Positions 53,754-61,740 of a stretch of 64,000 nucleotides of DNA are shown in pieces. Origin of the DNA: Pirellulales bacterium (GTDB lineage Bacteria; Planctomycetota; Planctomycetia; Pirellulales; JACPPG01); NCBI GenBank assembly GCA_035546535.1, contig DASZWQ010000057.1, positions 1 through 64,000 of the forward strand. The letters run 5' to 3'. The notes under the pieces were generated by a model. It was not told the DNA's origin. It searched no databases and saw nothing but the letters and a program-made list of their open reading frames with translations. The position numbers and the translations under genes were made by a program. How positions within the stretch are numbered: the stretch's first letter is position 1; each line of letters opens with the position of its first letter.

Positions 53754-54149
53754 ATGACGGCCCACCGATCGATGCCTATCACTAGGCCCACCCGCCGACG
53801 ATGGTTCCAGTTTGGAACAGGGACAATGTTGGTCGTGGTGACGTTGGTTGCCGTATGGTTGTGTGCCATGATGCCCATCTGGGAGAGACGGGCGTATCGG
53901 CAGTGGCTAGTTGAACATGGCGGCAGGTCAAACACAGCCGCGTGGATAGCAGATCATGCGCCGGGCGAGCCGAGCAGTGCTGCGACGATACCAGTGTGGA
54001 GAGTGTGGTTAGGAGACGAAGCTATTGGAGACGTGTTCCTTCCATTTGGGGCTTCGGGGGACGATGTAGAAAGGGCCGAGGCGCTATTTCCGGAAGCGGT
54101 AAATGTTTCGGCAATCACGCTAAGCCCAGAAGCGGAGTTTGCGCCATAA
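53754..54149 (+). CDS. Small single-span membrane protein
   Basis: A 131-residue protein from ATG 53754. It has the pattern RRRWFQFGTGTMLVVVTLVAVWLCAM, the N-terminal membrane segment met in numerous planctomycete small proteins (positively charged, then FxxxTLLxxVTLVAVWL). The remainder is a soluble domain of about 90 residues ending SAITLSPEAEFAP. The frame is open upstream but without signs of coding. Function unknown. Confidence 0.65.
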   Translation: MTAHRSMPITRPTRRRWFQFGTGTMLVVVTLVAVWLCAMMPIWERRAYRQWLVEHGGRSNTAAWIADHAPGEPSSAATIPVWRVWLGDEAIGDVFLPFGASGDDVERAEALFPEAVNVSAITLSPEAEFAP

Positions 54150-54340
54150 CGGCCCCAAGCACCGCCACCAATGATTGGTTGGGGGCTTGATGCACGCGCT
54201 CCGCTAAATCCCTGTTGCTGCACAAATTAATCACCCGAGACCCACCGCACTTGTTCCAGCTCACGAATTGTGCGATCGTAAAAGACCTCGCTAGCACACC
54301 CCGCCGCTTTCATTACTCGCCCGGCACGCCTACCAAATCA

Positions 54341-55729
54341 GTGAATCGCCGCGAACTCCTACGCTTCGGACTCGCAGGGCTTGGCAGCCTGTCGCTGCCG
54401 GGGCTGTTGCGATTGCGCGCGGCGGCCGGCGCAGCCAACGCTTCGCAGCCGCGCACGGCACTGATTCTCGTCTGGCTGCGCGGCGGCGGCAGCCATCTGG
54501 AAACGTACGATCCCAAGCCCGAGGCGAGTACCGACTTTCGCGGGCCGTTCGGCACGATCGACACCCGCGTGCCGGGCTTACGGCTGGGCGAGCTATTGCC
54601 TCGTCACGCCGCGATCGCCGATCGCTTCACGATCTTGCGATCGATGGCCCATACCGGCGGCGGGCATCCGGCCGGTTCGCTGCAATTACTCACCGGTGAC
54701 CCCTCACCGGCTGACAAGCCCAAGCCCGAGTTCCCTGACTTTCTCACGGTCGCCAACTACTTGCGCTTCGACCCGGCGCGCAAGATTCCCAACTTCGTCG
54801 GTGTCAACGGCATCTCGAGCTACGACGGCTTCGTGATCGCAGGATCGGCCTACCTGGGCGCGCGGTACGATCCGTTTCGCGTCACGGGCGACCCCAGCCG
54901 CCCCGATTTTTCGGTTCCGAATATCGGCGTCCGCACCACGGACGACGCCCGCCATTTGAGCAATCGCGTGGCGCTGCGCCAGTCGTTCGACCGCATGCGG
55001 CGCGAGATCGACAGCTCGTCGAACATGCGGGCGATCGATTCGTTCGAGGCGCAAGCCCTCAGCCTGCTGACCAGCTCGGAGGCGCAGCGCGCCTTCGACA
55101 TCAGCCAGGAGGAAGATCGGGTCCGCGATCGCTACGGCCGCAACGCGTGGGGCCAGCAATGCCTGATGGCGCGGCGCCTGGTCGAAGCCGGCGTGGAATT
55201 GATCACCACCACCTTCGACGGACCGCTGTGCGGCCGCGTCGCCAACTGGGACGACCATGCGGTGAACCATCACGTCTTCGACGCGCTCGCTTTCCGGCTG
55301 CCGGTCTTCGATCAGGCCGTGACGGCCCTGGTCGAAGATATCTACGAGCGTGGGCTGGACCGCCGCGTGCTGGTCGTGGTCACGGGCGAGTTCGGCCGCA
55401 CGCCGCGCATCTCGTACGTCGCCAGCAGCGGCGGCGGCGTAGCGAGCGGCCCGCAGGGAACCGTGCAGCCGGGCCGTGACCACTGGCCCAATGCTAACAG
55501 CATGCTCTTCGCCGGGGGCGGCATACGCACCGGGCAGGTCATCGGCGGGACCGACCGCCGCGGCGAGGAAGTCATAGACCGCCGCTTCGGCGTCGGAGAT
55601 TTTCTGGCCACCATGTACCGCCACCTGGGCATCGATGCCGCGCGCGTGGCGATCCCCAATTTCGCCGGCCGCCCGATCCCCATCCTCAATGACGGCGCGC
55701 CGATCGCGGAGTTGCATCCCGTGGCGTAG
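54341..55729 (+). CDS. DUF1501 domain-containing protein
   Basis: A 462-residue protein when the GTG at 54341 is used as start, chosen because the Tat-like signal VNRRELLRFGLAGLGSL starts there; the frame also extends to 54215. Domain phrases: ALILVWLRGGGSHLETYDPKPEAS, RSMAHTGGGHPAGSLQLLTG, ARRLVEAGVELITTTFDG, VTGEFGRTPRI, PGRDHWPNANSMLFAGGG. Like other DUF1501 proteins, it is exported and has alkaline-phosphatase-like motifs. No DUF1549/1553 partner is beside it. Start codon is uncertain because no ribosome site is seen. Confidence 0.87.
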   Translation: MNRRELLRFGLAGLGSLSLPGLLRLRAAAGAANASQPRTALILVWLRGGGSHLETYDPKPEASTDFRGPFGTIDTRVPGLRLGELLPRHAAIADRFTILRSMAHTGGGHPAGSLQLLTGDPSPADKPKPEFPDFLTVANYLRFDPARKIPNFVGVNGISSYDGFVIAGSAYLGARYDPFRVTGDPSRPDFSVPNIGVRTTDDARHLSNRVALRQSFDRMRREIDSSSNMRAIDSFEAQALSLLTSSEAQRAFDISQEEDRVRDRYGRNAWGQQCLMARRLVEAGVELITTTFDGPLCGRVANWDDHAVNHHVFDALAFRLPVFDQAVTALVEDIYERGLDRRVLVVVTGEFGRTPRISYVASSGGGVASGPQGTVQPGRDHWPNANSMLFAGGGIRTGQVIGGTDRRGEEVIDRRFGVGDFLATMYRHLGIDAARVAIPNFAGRPIPILNDGAPIAELHPVA

Positions 55730-55854
55730 CGCTGAGAGACGGTATTCGCGAAGGCTGAAGAAGTCATCCACAGTGTTCATGCCGCCCGAGCGGCACCCGA
55801 AGGCATGAAAATATGCGTTGGCGGTTATGTTTCGACGTTGGCTTCCGGGCGATT

Positions 55855-55952
55855 TACTGAGCAGATTTCGCAGATTGACGCAGATTTCAGGAAAAGATCG
55901 CGCGCGATTCAGATCGTCTCATTCCCTCCGCGAAATCTGTGTAATCGGCGGA
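55855..55952. repeat. GCAGATTTCGCAGATT inverted-repeat element
   Basis: The left part is GAGCAGATTTCGCAGATTGA + CGCAGATTTCAGG; the right part is CCGCGAAATCTGTGTAATCG, its partial reverse complement, about 25 bases on. A related CTGCGTAATCTGTGG fragment lies near 18913. No coding. Confidence 0.75.
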
Positions 55953-56000
55953 TGCATTCGTTCGTCGGCGCAGCCGAGACGGCTGCACCACAAGGATTGC

Positions 56001-56849
56001 TCAGAATCGCCAGCCGAACCCGATGTTGTTGAAGAATTTCGCCGTCTGCTCGTTGAGGCCAAAGCCGAAGCGACCGCCGAGTTCGAAATTCGGCGTCAAC
56101 AGCACGTGCCCGCCGAAGCTGATGTATTGCTGGCTGGTTGATGGTTCTCTGCCGGACGTGACGACGCCGAAGTACTCGGCATGGACCGCCCAGCGATCGT
56201 TCAAAGGAATTTTCAAGACCGTCGAGGGAGCCCATTGGTTGAAGCTGTCGACGCGGTTGTCATTCAACCCAAAGCGCAGCGAAGAATTCCATTGCCACCC
56301 GTTGGGAAGGTTCCAGCCGAACACCTCGGCCAGGACCAGGCGCGAGAAGGTCGAAGGGCCCGACGTCGGCGTATAGCCCTCGAGGATCACGGAGCTTTCG
56401 GGAATCCAACCCGATTGCTGGTTCTGCTCGAACTTGAAGCCGTAGAGCACGCGCGATTCCTTCTCGGTGACGAAATCTTCGTCTCCCAGGTCACTGCCCG
56501 AGACAGCCCCGGTGGGCCCGCCCGCTTCGTAGTTCCAGCCCAGCCGGATTTCAAAGCGGTCGGTGATGCCCGTGCGCACGAGCAGCTCGGGCACGCTGTT
56601 GGCATCGGGCACGTTACGGTTGGCGATGAACGAATAGCTCGATTCGACGATCACGCGCGAGGTGCCGACCGTGCTCGTGGCGGGCGTGAACGAATCGCGG
56701 TCGGTTTCCAACTCGTTGCCGGGCGGGTTGAAAGTCGTGGGGCGTCCGCGCGCATCCTGGGCGTGCGCGCGCTCGATTCCGTCGAGAATCGTGCATGCCG
56801 CGGCAATGATCAGTAAGCTCCTGATCGGCAGGCAATTGAGCCGATGCAC
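56001..56849 (-). CDS. Outer-membrane beta-barrel protein (Phenol_MetA_deg/transporter-like)
   Basis: A 282-residue protein. Start is GTG 56849, with AAGGAAGG about 6 bases upstream; the signal peptide follows (IRSLLIIAAACTILDGIERAHAQ). The mature protein has alternating polar/hydrophobic strands (RVIVESSYSFIANRN; RFEIRLGWNYEAGG; WAVHAEYFGVVTSG; HVLLTPNFELGGRFGFGLN) and ends GFGWRF with the terminal Phe needed for barrel insertion. The length and phrases fit the PF13557 transporter group. It is divergent from the porin-like gene; the spacer is 358 bases. Confidence 0.78.
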   Translation of the reverse strand: MHRLNCLPIRSLLIIAAACTILDGIERAHAQDARGRPTTFNPPGNELETDRDSFTPATSTVGTSRVIVESSYSFIANRNVPDANSVPELLVRTGITDRFEIRLGWNYEAGGPTGAVSGSDLGDEDFVTEKESRVLYGFKFEQNQQSGWIPESSVILEGYTPTSGPSTFSRLVLAEVFGWNLPNGWQWNSSLRFGLNDNRVDSFNQWAPSTVLKIPLNDRWAVHAEYFGVVTSGREPSTSQQYISFGGHVLLTPNFELGGRFGFGLNEQTAKFFNNIGFGWRF

Positions 56850-57207
56850 GCACCCTTCCTTGCGAGAAACGGACGAGACTGCGATTCGCCAAGGGATTCT
56901 TCGACCAGCGGACGCCGGCCCGTTCGGAGTTTGCCGGCGATGATCCGGGCTGCTGGCATCGCCGGCGTGCCCGCAAAGTTTGCCGATTTTCCCCTGGCTG
57001 TGGCGCGCCAAGAGGCGAAGTGAATTTCTGTCACACCGATTCCAGCGGCACAACCGTCACCGCCGATACTGCCCTTACAACCGGCACGATCGTCATGCCG
57101 GCGGCCTGCTGTCTTCCCGCAAAGACACTCGCCGCCGGCCGGCAGCTTGATCGCGTCCGACTACTTCGCGGACTTCGGCGCTCCAGACCCACGGAGACGG
57201 CTCAGCA
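56850..57207. other. Divergent spacer between two outer-membrane protein genes
   Basis: 358 bases that should hold the promoters for both genes. A palindrome-like AAACTTTGCCGATTTTCCCC-type A/T-rich patch is near 56974-57000. No gene seen; a minus-strand extension of the left gene's frame is present but lacks a signal peptide. Confidence 0.4.
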
Positions 57208-58692
57208 ATGTCGTCGTATTTGCCCTGCTTGCGCGCGATTGTCTTTGCGTGCGGCTGCTTTCTCGCCGTCGCGCGACTGCCTGCCCAGATTGTGAATCTG
57301 GACGACGAAGCGCCACCCGAACCACCGGTCGCCGGCGCGGCGGAATTTTCAAACGATGCCCCGCCGCACGTCGACGGCGCGACCGCGCAACCGCACGAGT
57401 TCGGCGATCCGGAAATGATCGGCCCTGGTGGGCTCTCGGGCGCTCGCGCAGCGCTCGAGTACGACGGCGACGAGGGCTGCGTGGTCAGCGACAGTTGCAG
57501 CGGTGGTTGCCGGGTCGGTTCTCGTCCGGCGTGCGCGGCACGGTGCCAGTGCCCGACGTGCCGGCTAAAAGCCGTATGGACCGATCCCTACAACCGCGTA
57601 CTGCCACAAAGCGGTCCCATTCGCATTCGCGGTTGGATCGACGGCGGCATCCTCGGCAACACGTCGAATCCCGACAGTCACTTCAACGGGCCGTACAACG
57701 CCACGGAAGTCGACAACGGGCAATTGAACCAGCTTTACCTGATCGCCGATCGCCCGATGGCCGCCGACGGCTCGTGGACGTACGGCGGACGCTTCGATTT
57801 GCTGTACGGCGGCGACTACAACCTGGCCCAGTCGACGGGACTGGAAGCGGATATTAACGGTACCCCGCGGTGGAACAGCAATCAGTTCATTGGGCTGGCC
57901 TTGCCGCAGGCGTACGCCGAGATCGGCACGAAATACACTTCGGTCAAAGGCGGTCACTTCTACACAGTGGTCGGCTACGAAGGGGTGCAATCGCCGACGA
58001 ACTTTTTCTACTCGCACGCCTACAGCTACATGTTCGCCGGGCCGTTCACCAACTGGGGCGGCATGTTCAACGCCACCCGCGGCAACTGGCAGCTACAAGC
58101 CGGCATTGTCAATGGATGGAACAATCTTGTGCAGCAGCAGAACCACGGCAACTTCCTCGGTAACTTGCGATACACCGGCAAAGCCGGCTGGACGTCTTTG
58201 GCAGTGATCACGGGCGATGAGTTCAGCAACCCCGGCAATTTGCCGAACGTGGTCAACGCCTACACGAATCGCACGCGCTACAGCTTCATTGTCGATTTGC
58301 AGCCCACGTCGCGTCTGGAATATGTCTTTCACCAGTGGCTCGGCAGCCAGGCGCAAGGTGCGCCGGGCGGCGGCACGGCCCTGTGGTACGGCATCGACCA
58401 GTACGTTTACTACAAGCTGGCCGACACCGTGCGATTGGGGACGCGCATCGAATGGTTCCGCGACCAGAGCGGCACCCGCGTCGGCCTCACCGAGCAATCG
58501 AACCCCAACAAGGTGCCGCTGCCGGGCAACTTCACCTCCTGGACGTGGGGTATCAACTGGACGCCGTATCAGAACGTCATGCTGCGGCCCGAAATCCGCT
58601 GGGACAGCTACCGCGGACCGGCCAAGCCCTTCGACGATGGGCTGCGCACGTACCAGTTCCTGATCGGCATGGACGCGATCGTGCAGTTCTAA
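57208..58692 (+). CDS. Porin of the BBP2/OmpL-like family
   Basis: A 494-residue outer-membrane protein. Residues 1-26 are a signal peptide (AIVFACGCFLAVARLPAQ). Residues 30-110 are an acidic, Pro- and Cys-rich N-terminal part (CVVSDSCSGGC, then CAARCQCPTC), perhaps a wall- or redox-linked extension. The barrel domain begins near IRIRGWIDGGILGNTSNPDS with phrases typical of BBP2 (putative beta-barrel porin 2): NQLYLIADRPMAADGSWTYG, GHFYTVVGYEGVQSP, FFYSHAYSYMFAGPFT, and ends YQFLIGMDAIVQF with terminal Phe. Good overall match to the planctomycete group. Confidence 0.9.
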   Translation: MSSYLPCLRAIVFACGCFLAVARLPAQIVNLDDEAPPEPPVAGAAEFSNDAPPHVDGATAQPHEFGDPEMIGPGGLSGARAALEYDGDEGCVVSDSCSGGCRVGSRPACAARCQCPTCRLKAVWTDPYNRVLPQSGPIRIRGWIDGGILGNTSNPDSHFNGPYNATEVDNGQLNQLYLIADRPMAADGSWTYGGRFDLLYGGDYNLAQSTGLEADINGTPRWNSNQFIGLALPQAYAEIGTKYTSVKGGHFYTVVGYEGVQSPTNFFYSHAYSYMFAGPFTNWGGMFNATRGNWQLQAGIVNGWNNLVQQQNHGNFLGNLRYTGKAGWTSLAVITGDEFSNPGNLPNVVNAYTNRTRYSFIVDLQPTSRLEYVFHQWLGSQAQGAPGGGTALWYGIDQYVYYKLADTVRLGTRIEWFRDQSGTRVGLTEQSNPNKVPLPGNFTSWTWGINWTPYQNVMLRPEIRWDSYRGPAKPFDDGLRTYQFLIGMDAIVQF

Positions 58693-58740
58693 CGGACCCG
58701 CTTGGGGCAATCGCTCTGTTCGTTACGCGCAGTAACGCAC

Positions 58741-58818
58741 ACAAGCCCGAAGCGCCAGCGAGGGTGCTTTTTCGGCTTCCAGAGTAGCACGATCCCTCGC
58801 TCGCGCTTCGGGCTTGTG
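58741..58818. repeat. Palindromic repeat, AGCCCGAAGCGCCAGCGAGG type, copy 3
   Basis: The left arm is CAAGCCCGAAGCGCCAGCGA + GGG and the right arm CCCTCGCTCGCGCTTCGGGC + TTG, with 29 bases between. It lies between the porin gene and the CoA-transferase gene. Confidence 0.9.
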
Positions 58819-58939
58819 GGCCGACCGTACTGACCGCCGCCCACTCGCTGCAAAAGCGCGTGGCCGCGCCGCGATGCAGATGTTAGTGTAACGGCGTGCC
58901 CTCACTTCGAGCGCGAAGCCCTCCGTAGAGAGTTCGCCG

Positions 58940-60019
58940 ATGCCGCCGCTGTCAGGAATTCACGTCCTCGATTTGTCGCTGTTGTTGCCCGGCCCGTTGG
59001 CGACGCAAGTATTGCGCGACCTGGGGGCGCGTGTCACCAAGGTCGAGCCGCCCAGCCCTGGCGATTACATGGCGCTTTGGCCGCCGATGGTCGGTCCGAT
59101 TTCGGCGACGTACGCGGCCGTGAATCGCGGCAAGACGATCGTTTCGCTCAATTTGAAACTCGACGCGGATCGCGCCCGCTTTCTCGATTTGGTCCGTGAG
59201 GCCGACGTCGTGCTGGAAGGTTTTCGCCCAGGCGTCATCGACAAGCTGGGCATCGGCTTTCCGGTTCTCAGCAGGGTCAATCCGCGCGTGATTTTGTGCA
59301 GCGTATCGGGCTATGGGCAGCATGGTCCGTATGCGCAGCGCGCCGGCCACGATCTGAATTATCAGGCTCTGGCGGGCGTGCTGTCGATCTCGGGCGGCGC
59401 CGAAGCCTCGCCGGCGAATCCGCCGCTGCAAGTCGCGGACACGGCGGCCGGCTCGTACGCGGCCGCGATGCTGGTGCTCGCTGCGCTCTTCGAGCGACAC
59501 TCGACCGGCCGCGGACGGCATATCGACGTCAGCATGTCCGAACAGCTCCTACCGCTAATGACCACGCTGTACGCGGCGGCCGACGCGCTTGAGCGCGATC
59601 CACAGCGCGACGGCGAGCTCTTGAGCGGCGGCGCGCCGTGCTACCGCGTCTTTCGCACCAAGGACGGCCAGTTCATCACGATCGGCGCCCTGGAGCCAAA
59701 GTTCTGGGCAGCCTTGGTGACGCGGCTGGGCATGCCCGAGCTGATCGAGGCCCCCTTTCACGGTGGGCCGGACTCGTTGGCGACGCTCGCACGGCTGTCC
59801 GATGCCTTTGCGACAAGAACCCGCGCGCAGTGCGAGGCGTTGTTGGGCGACGCCGACGCTTGTTGCGAACCGGTGCTCACTTTCGGTGAAGTGCGCGAGC
59901 ATCCGCACTGGCAGGCGCGCCAGAGTTTCCTGTCGCTGCCGACGCCTGATGGTCGCACGCTGCACGTGCCGAAAATGCCCGGCTCGTTGGCCGGCTTTGA
60001 CACCGAAGAAAACGCGTAA
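58940..60019 (+). CDS. CoA-transferase family III protein (alpha-methylacyl-CoA racemase-like)
   Basis: A 359-residue enzyme of the CaiB/BaiF family. It begins LSGIHVLDLSLLLPGPLATQ and includes GYGQHGPYAQRAGHDLNYQALAG: the Asp after GH is the catalytic residue, and the pattern GHDxNYxALAG is that of alpha-methylacyl-CoA racemase rather than of formyl-CoA transferase. Later motifs: HIDVSMSEQLLPLMTTL and ITIGALEPKFWAALVTRLG. It probably epimerises or transfers a branched acyl-CoA. ATG as called, with a purine-rich region upstream; the gene follows the third palindromic repeat. No operon partner is obvious. Confidence 0.88.
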   Translation: MPPLSGIHVLDLSLLLPGPLATQVLRDLGARVTKVEPPSPGDYMALWPPMVGPISATYAAVNRGKTIVSLNLKLDADRARFLDLVREADVVLEGFRPGVIDKLGIGFPVLSRVNPRVILCSVSGYGQHGPYAQRAGHDLNYQALAGVLSISGGAEASPANPPLQVADTAAGSYAAAMLVLAALFERHSTGRGRHIDVSMSEQLLPLMTTLYAAADALERDPQRDGELLSGGAPCYRVFRTKDGQFITIGALEPKFWAALVTRLGMPELIEAPFHGGPDSLATLARLSDAFATRTRAQCEALLGDADACCEPVLTFGEVREHPHWQARQSFLSLPTPDGRTLHVPKMPGSLAGFDTEENA

Positions 60020-60040
60020 TCGCTGAAGACCCGCCCTCGG

Positions 60041-60068
60041 GTGCCACGGTTGGCTCGTCCACCAGTGC
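60041..60068. repeat. Degenerate palindromic repeat, CCACCAGTG type
   Basis: GTGCCACGGTTGGCTCGTCC + ACCAGTGC, a diverged unit of the CACTGGTGG family, 20 bases after the CoA-transferase stop. Confidence 0.5.
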
Positions 60069-60101
60069 AAAACGGAGTGCGGCCGCGTTGGTACTTTCGC
60101 C

Positions 60102-61223
60102 TCATATCCGGATGAAAATCCGCTTCGAATACATCCACCACAGGATGGCGAACTCGAGCAGCAGTTGCACCGTGATCGCGGCTACGCCCGCCCAGGGGCC
60201 TAGCCACGCCGCGATATCGCCGCCCACGAAGCGCAGCGCGATCTTATCGAACGGCACGATCTCGGCGGCAATGTAGATGAAGATGGCATTTGACCCAATA
60301 ACCACGAACGGCATGCACCAGCGGCGCAGCTGCCAGATGTCGATCAACTGATAAAACAGCGCCAACAGCAGACAGCTATAGCCGCCAGCCACGAGCGCGT
60401 AGGACGAGGTCCACATTTTCTTGTTGATCGGCACCCAGATTCCCCATACCTGACCTGCGACCAGCGCCGCCACGCCTGCCAGCGCGAGCGCCAATACCTT
60501 CCGCTGCGGCGACACGCGGTCGTTCCGCAATAGCTCACCGCTGAGAAGGCCAATCAAGCACGTGCCGATCGCGGGGATCGTGCTCAAGAGTCCTTCCGGA
60601 TCCCATCCCCACTGCCGAAACCAGGCCCGGCCCGGCAGTAGTAGTCGATCAACATGGCCGGCCAGGTTCCCTTCGGGCGTGTAGTCGCCTGCGGCGAACC
60701 CGGGTACCGGAACAAACGCCAATAAAGCCGCGTAACCAATCAACAAGGTGGCCAGCAGAACCGCCTGGCCGCGCAGCCGCAGATTCAGAAACACGATCGC
60801 GCCGAAGAAGTAGCACACGGCGATTCGCTGCAGGACACCCACCCAGCGAATCTCGCTCCAGGGGTTTGCCAGCCCGCCGTAAAACAGCACCCCCAGCGCG
60901 TAAAGCACGAGCGTGCGTCGGACGATCCGCCCGTAGAGGGCGCGGCGATCGCCCGTTTCATCGCGTCGGTTGCCCAGCGAGAGCACGATCGACACTCCGA
61001 CGACGTAGATGAACAGCGGGAATATCAGATCGTAGAACGTGAAACCGTGCCACTTGGCATGCTCGAGTTGCTCGGCGGCGAAGGTCACCGGCCGCCAGTC
61101 CGAAAGTTTGCGCAGCGCCGCGACCAGACCATCGGCCCCCATGATCCAGAACATGTCGAAGCCGCGCAGCGCATCGATCGACAGCAATCGGTTTTGCGGC
61201 GCGGCCGAGGGGAGTTGAGGCAT
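60102..61223 (-). CDS. HGSNAT-like membrane acyltransferase (DUF5009-type)
   Basis: A 373-residue protein from ATG 61223 with ten or so spans. The N-terminus RLLSIDALRGFDMFWIMGAD and WHGFTFYDLIFPLFIYVVGVSI are hallmarks of the heparan-alpha-glucosaminide N-acetyltransferase-like family, with the His of HGFTFYDLIFPLF corresponding to the active-site His. Later WVGVLQRIAVCYFFGAIVFL and INKKMWTSSYALVAGGYSCLLLALFY are also typical. Members move acetyl groups across the membrane onto sugars. It is divergent from the small ORF at 61435. The frame extends to 61571 upstream but the similarity begins at 61223. Confidence 0.85.
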   Translation of the reverse strand: MPQLPSAAPQNRLLSIDALRGFDMFWIMGADGLVAALRKLSDWRPVTFAAEQLEHAKWHGFTFYDLIFPLFIYVVGVSIVLSLGNRRDETGDRRALYGRIVRRTLVLYALGVLFYGGLANPWSEIRWVGVLQRIAVCYFFGAIVFLNLRLRGQAVLLATLLIGYAALLAFVPVPGFAAGDYTPEGNLAGHVDRLLLPGRAWFRQWGWDPEGLLSTIPAIGTCLIGLLSGELLRNDRVSPQRKVLALALAGVAALVAGQVWGIWVPINKKMWTSSYALVAGGYSCLLLALFYQLIDIWQLRRWCMPFVVIGSNAIFIYIAAEIVPFDKIALRFVGGDIAAWLGPWAGVAAITVQLLLEFAILWWMYSKRIFIRI

Positions 61224-61434
61224 GTTCAAGTCGCGAGGGGGTAGGGCCACGAATTTTGCGGAAAGCTGGCATTCTGAGCACCGTGCGGCGGCGTAACAAG
61301 CCTCTGCGGGCCACACGGGCGCATTCGCCGATTTGGCGGTGCCGCATCGGCCGGTTAAACTGGCACGCTTACTTGCGGTTGACGATTCGAGGCGGTCGAC
61401 CGCTGCATGGACATGGCTTTGGGGGAATTCTGCC

Positions 61435-61533
61435 GTGCTCTCGTCGCTCTTGGGTGTGCTCGTCGTTTTGTTCGCTCTGCTGGTTCCGATCTGGATCGTT
61501 GCCAAGTTGCTGTTCAGCGATACCTCGGCATAA
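61435..61533 (+). CDS. Very small single-span membrane protein
   Basis: A 32-residue peptide from GTG 61435, with GGGGGA 9-14 bases upstream. It reads LSSLLGVLVVLFALLVPIWI followed by VAKLLFSDTSA, one long hydrophobic span with a short tail. Too short for usual gene calling. It lies between the acyltransferase gene and a DUF1501 gene. Coding is plausible but not proven. Confidence 0.4.
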   Translation: MLSSLLGVLVVLFALLVPIWIVAKLLFSDTSA

Positions 61534-61740
61534 CGGCCCGACTGGACCTTTGTCGCGCGCGTCGCACGCATGCGTCACCGGCTGCCGGCACGCGCACGGT
61601 GGGTGTTCCCAAGCGCGCTCAGACTCGGCACAAGGGCTGCCCACGGGGCCGATTTCATTGCTCCTGGCCACGCATTGGCTTACACTGGCAGGACCTGCCC
61701 GGAGCCCTCCCCACCCCAATCATCGCGGACGCGCAGCACC

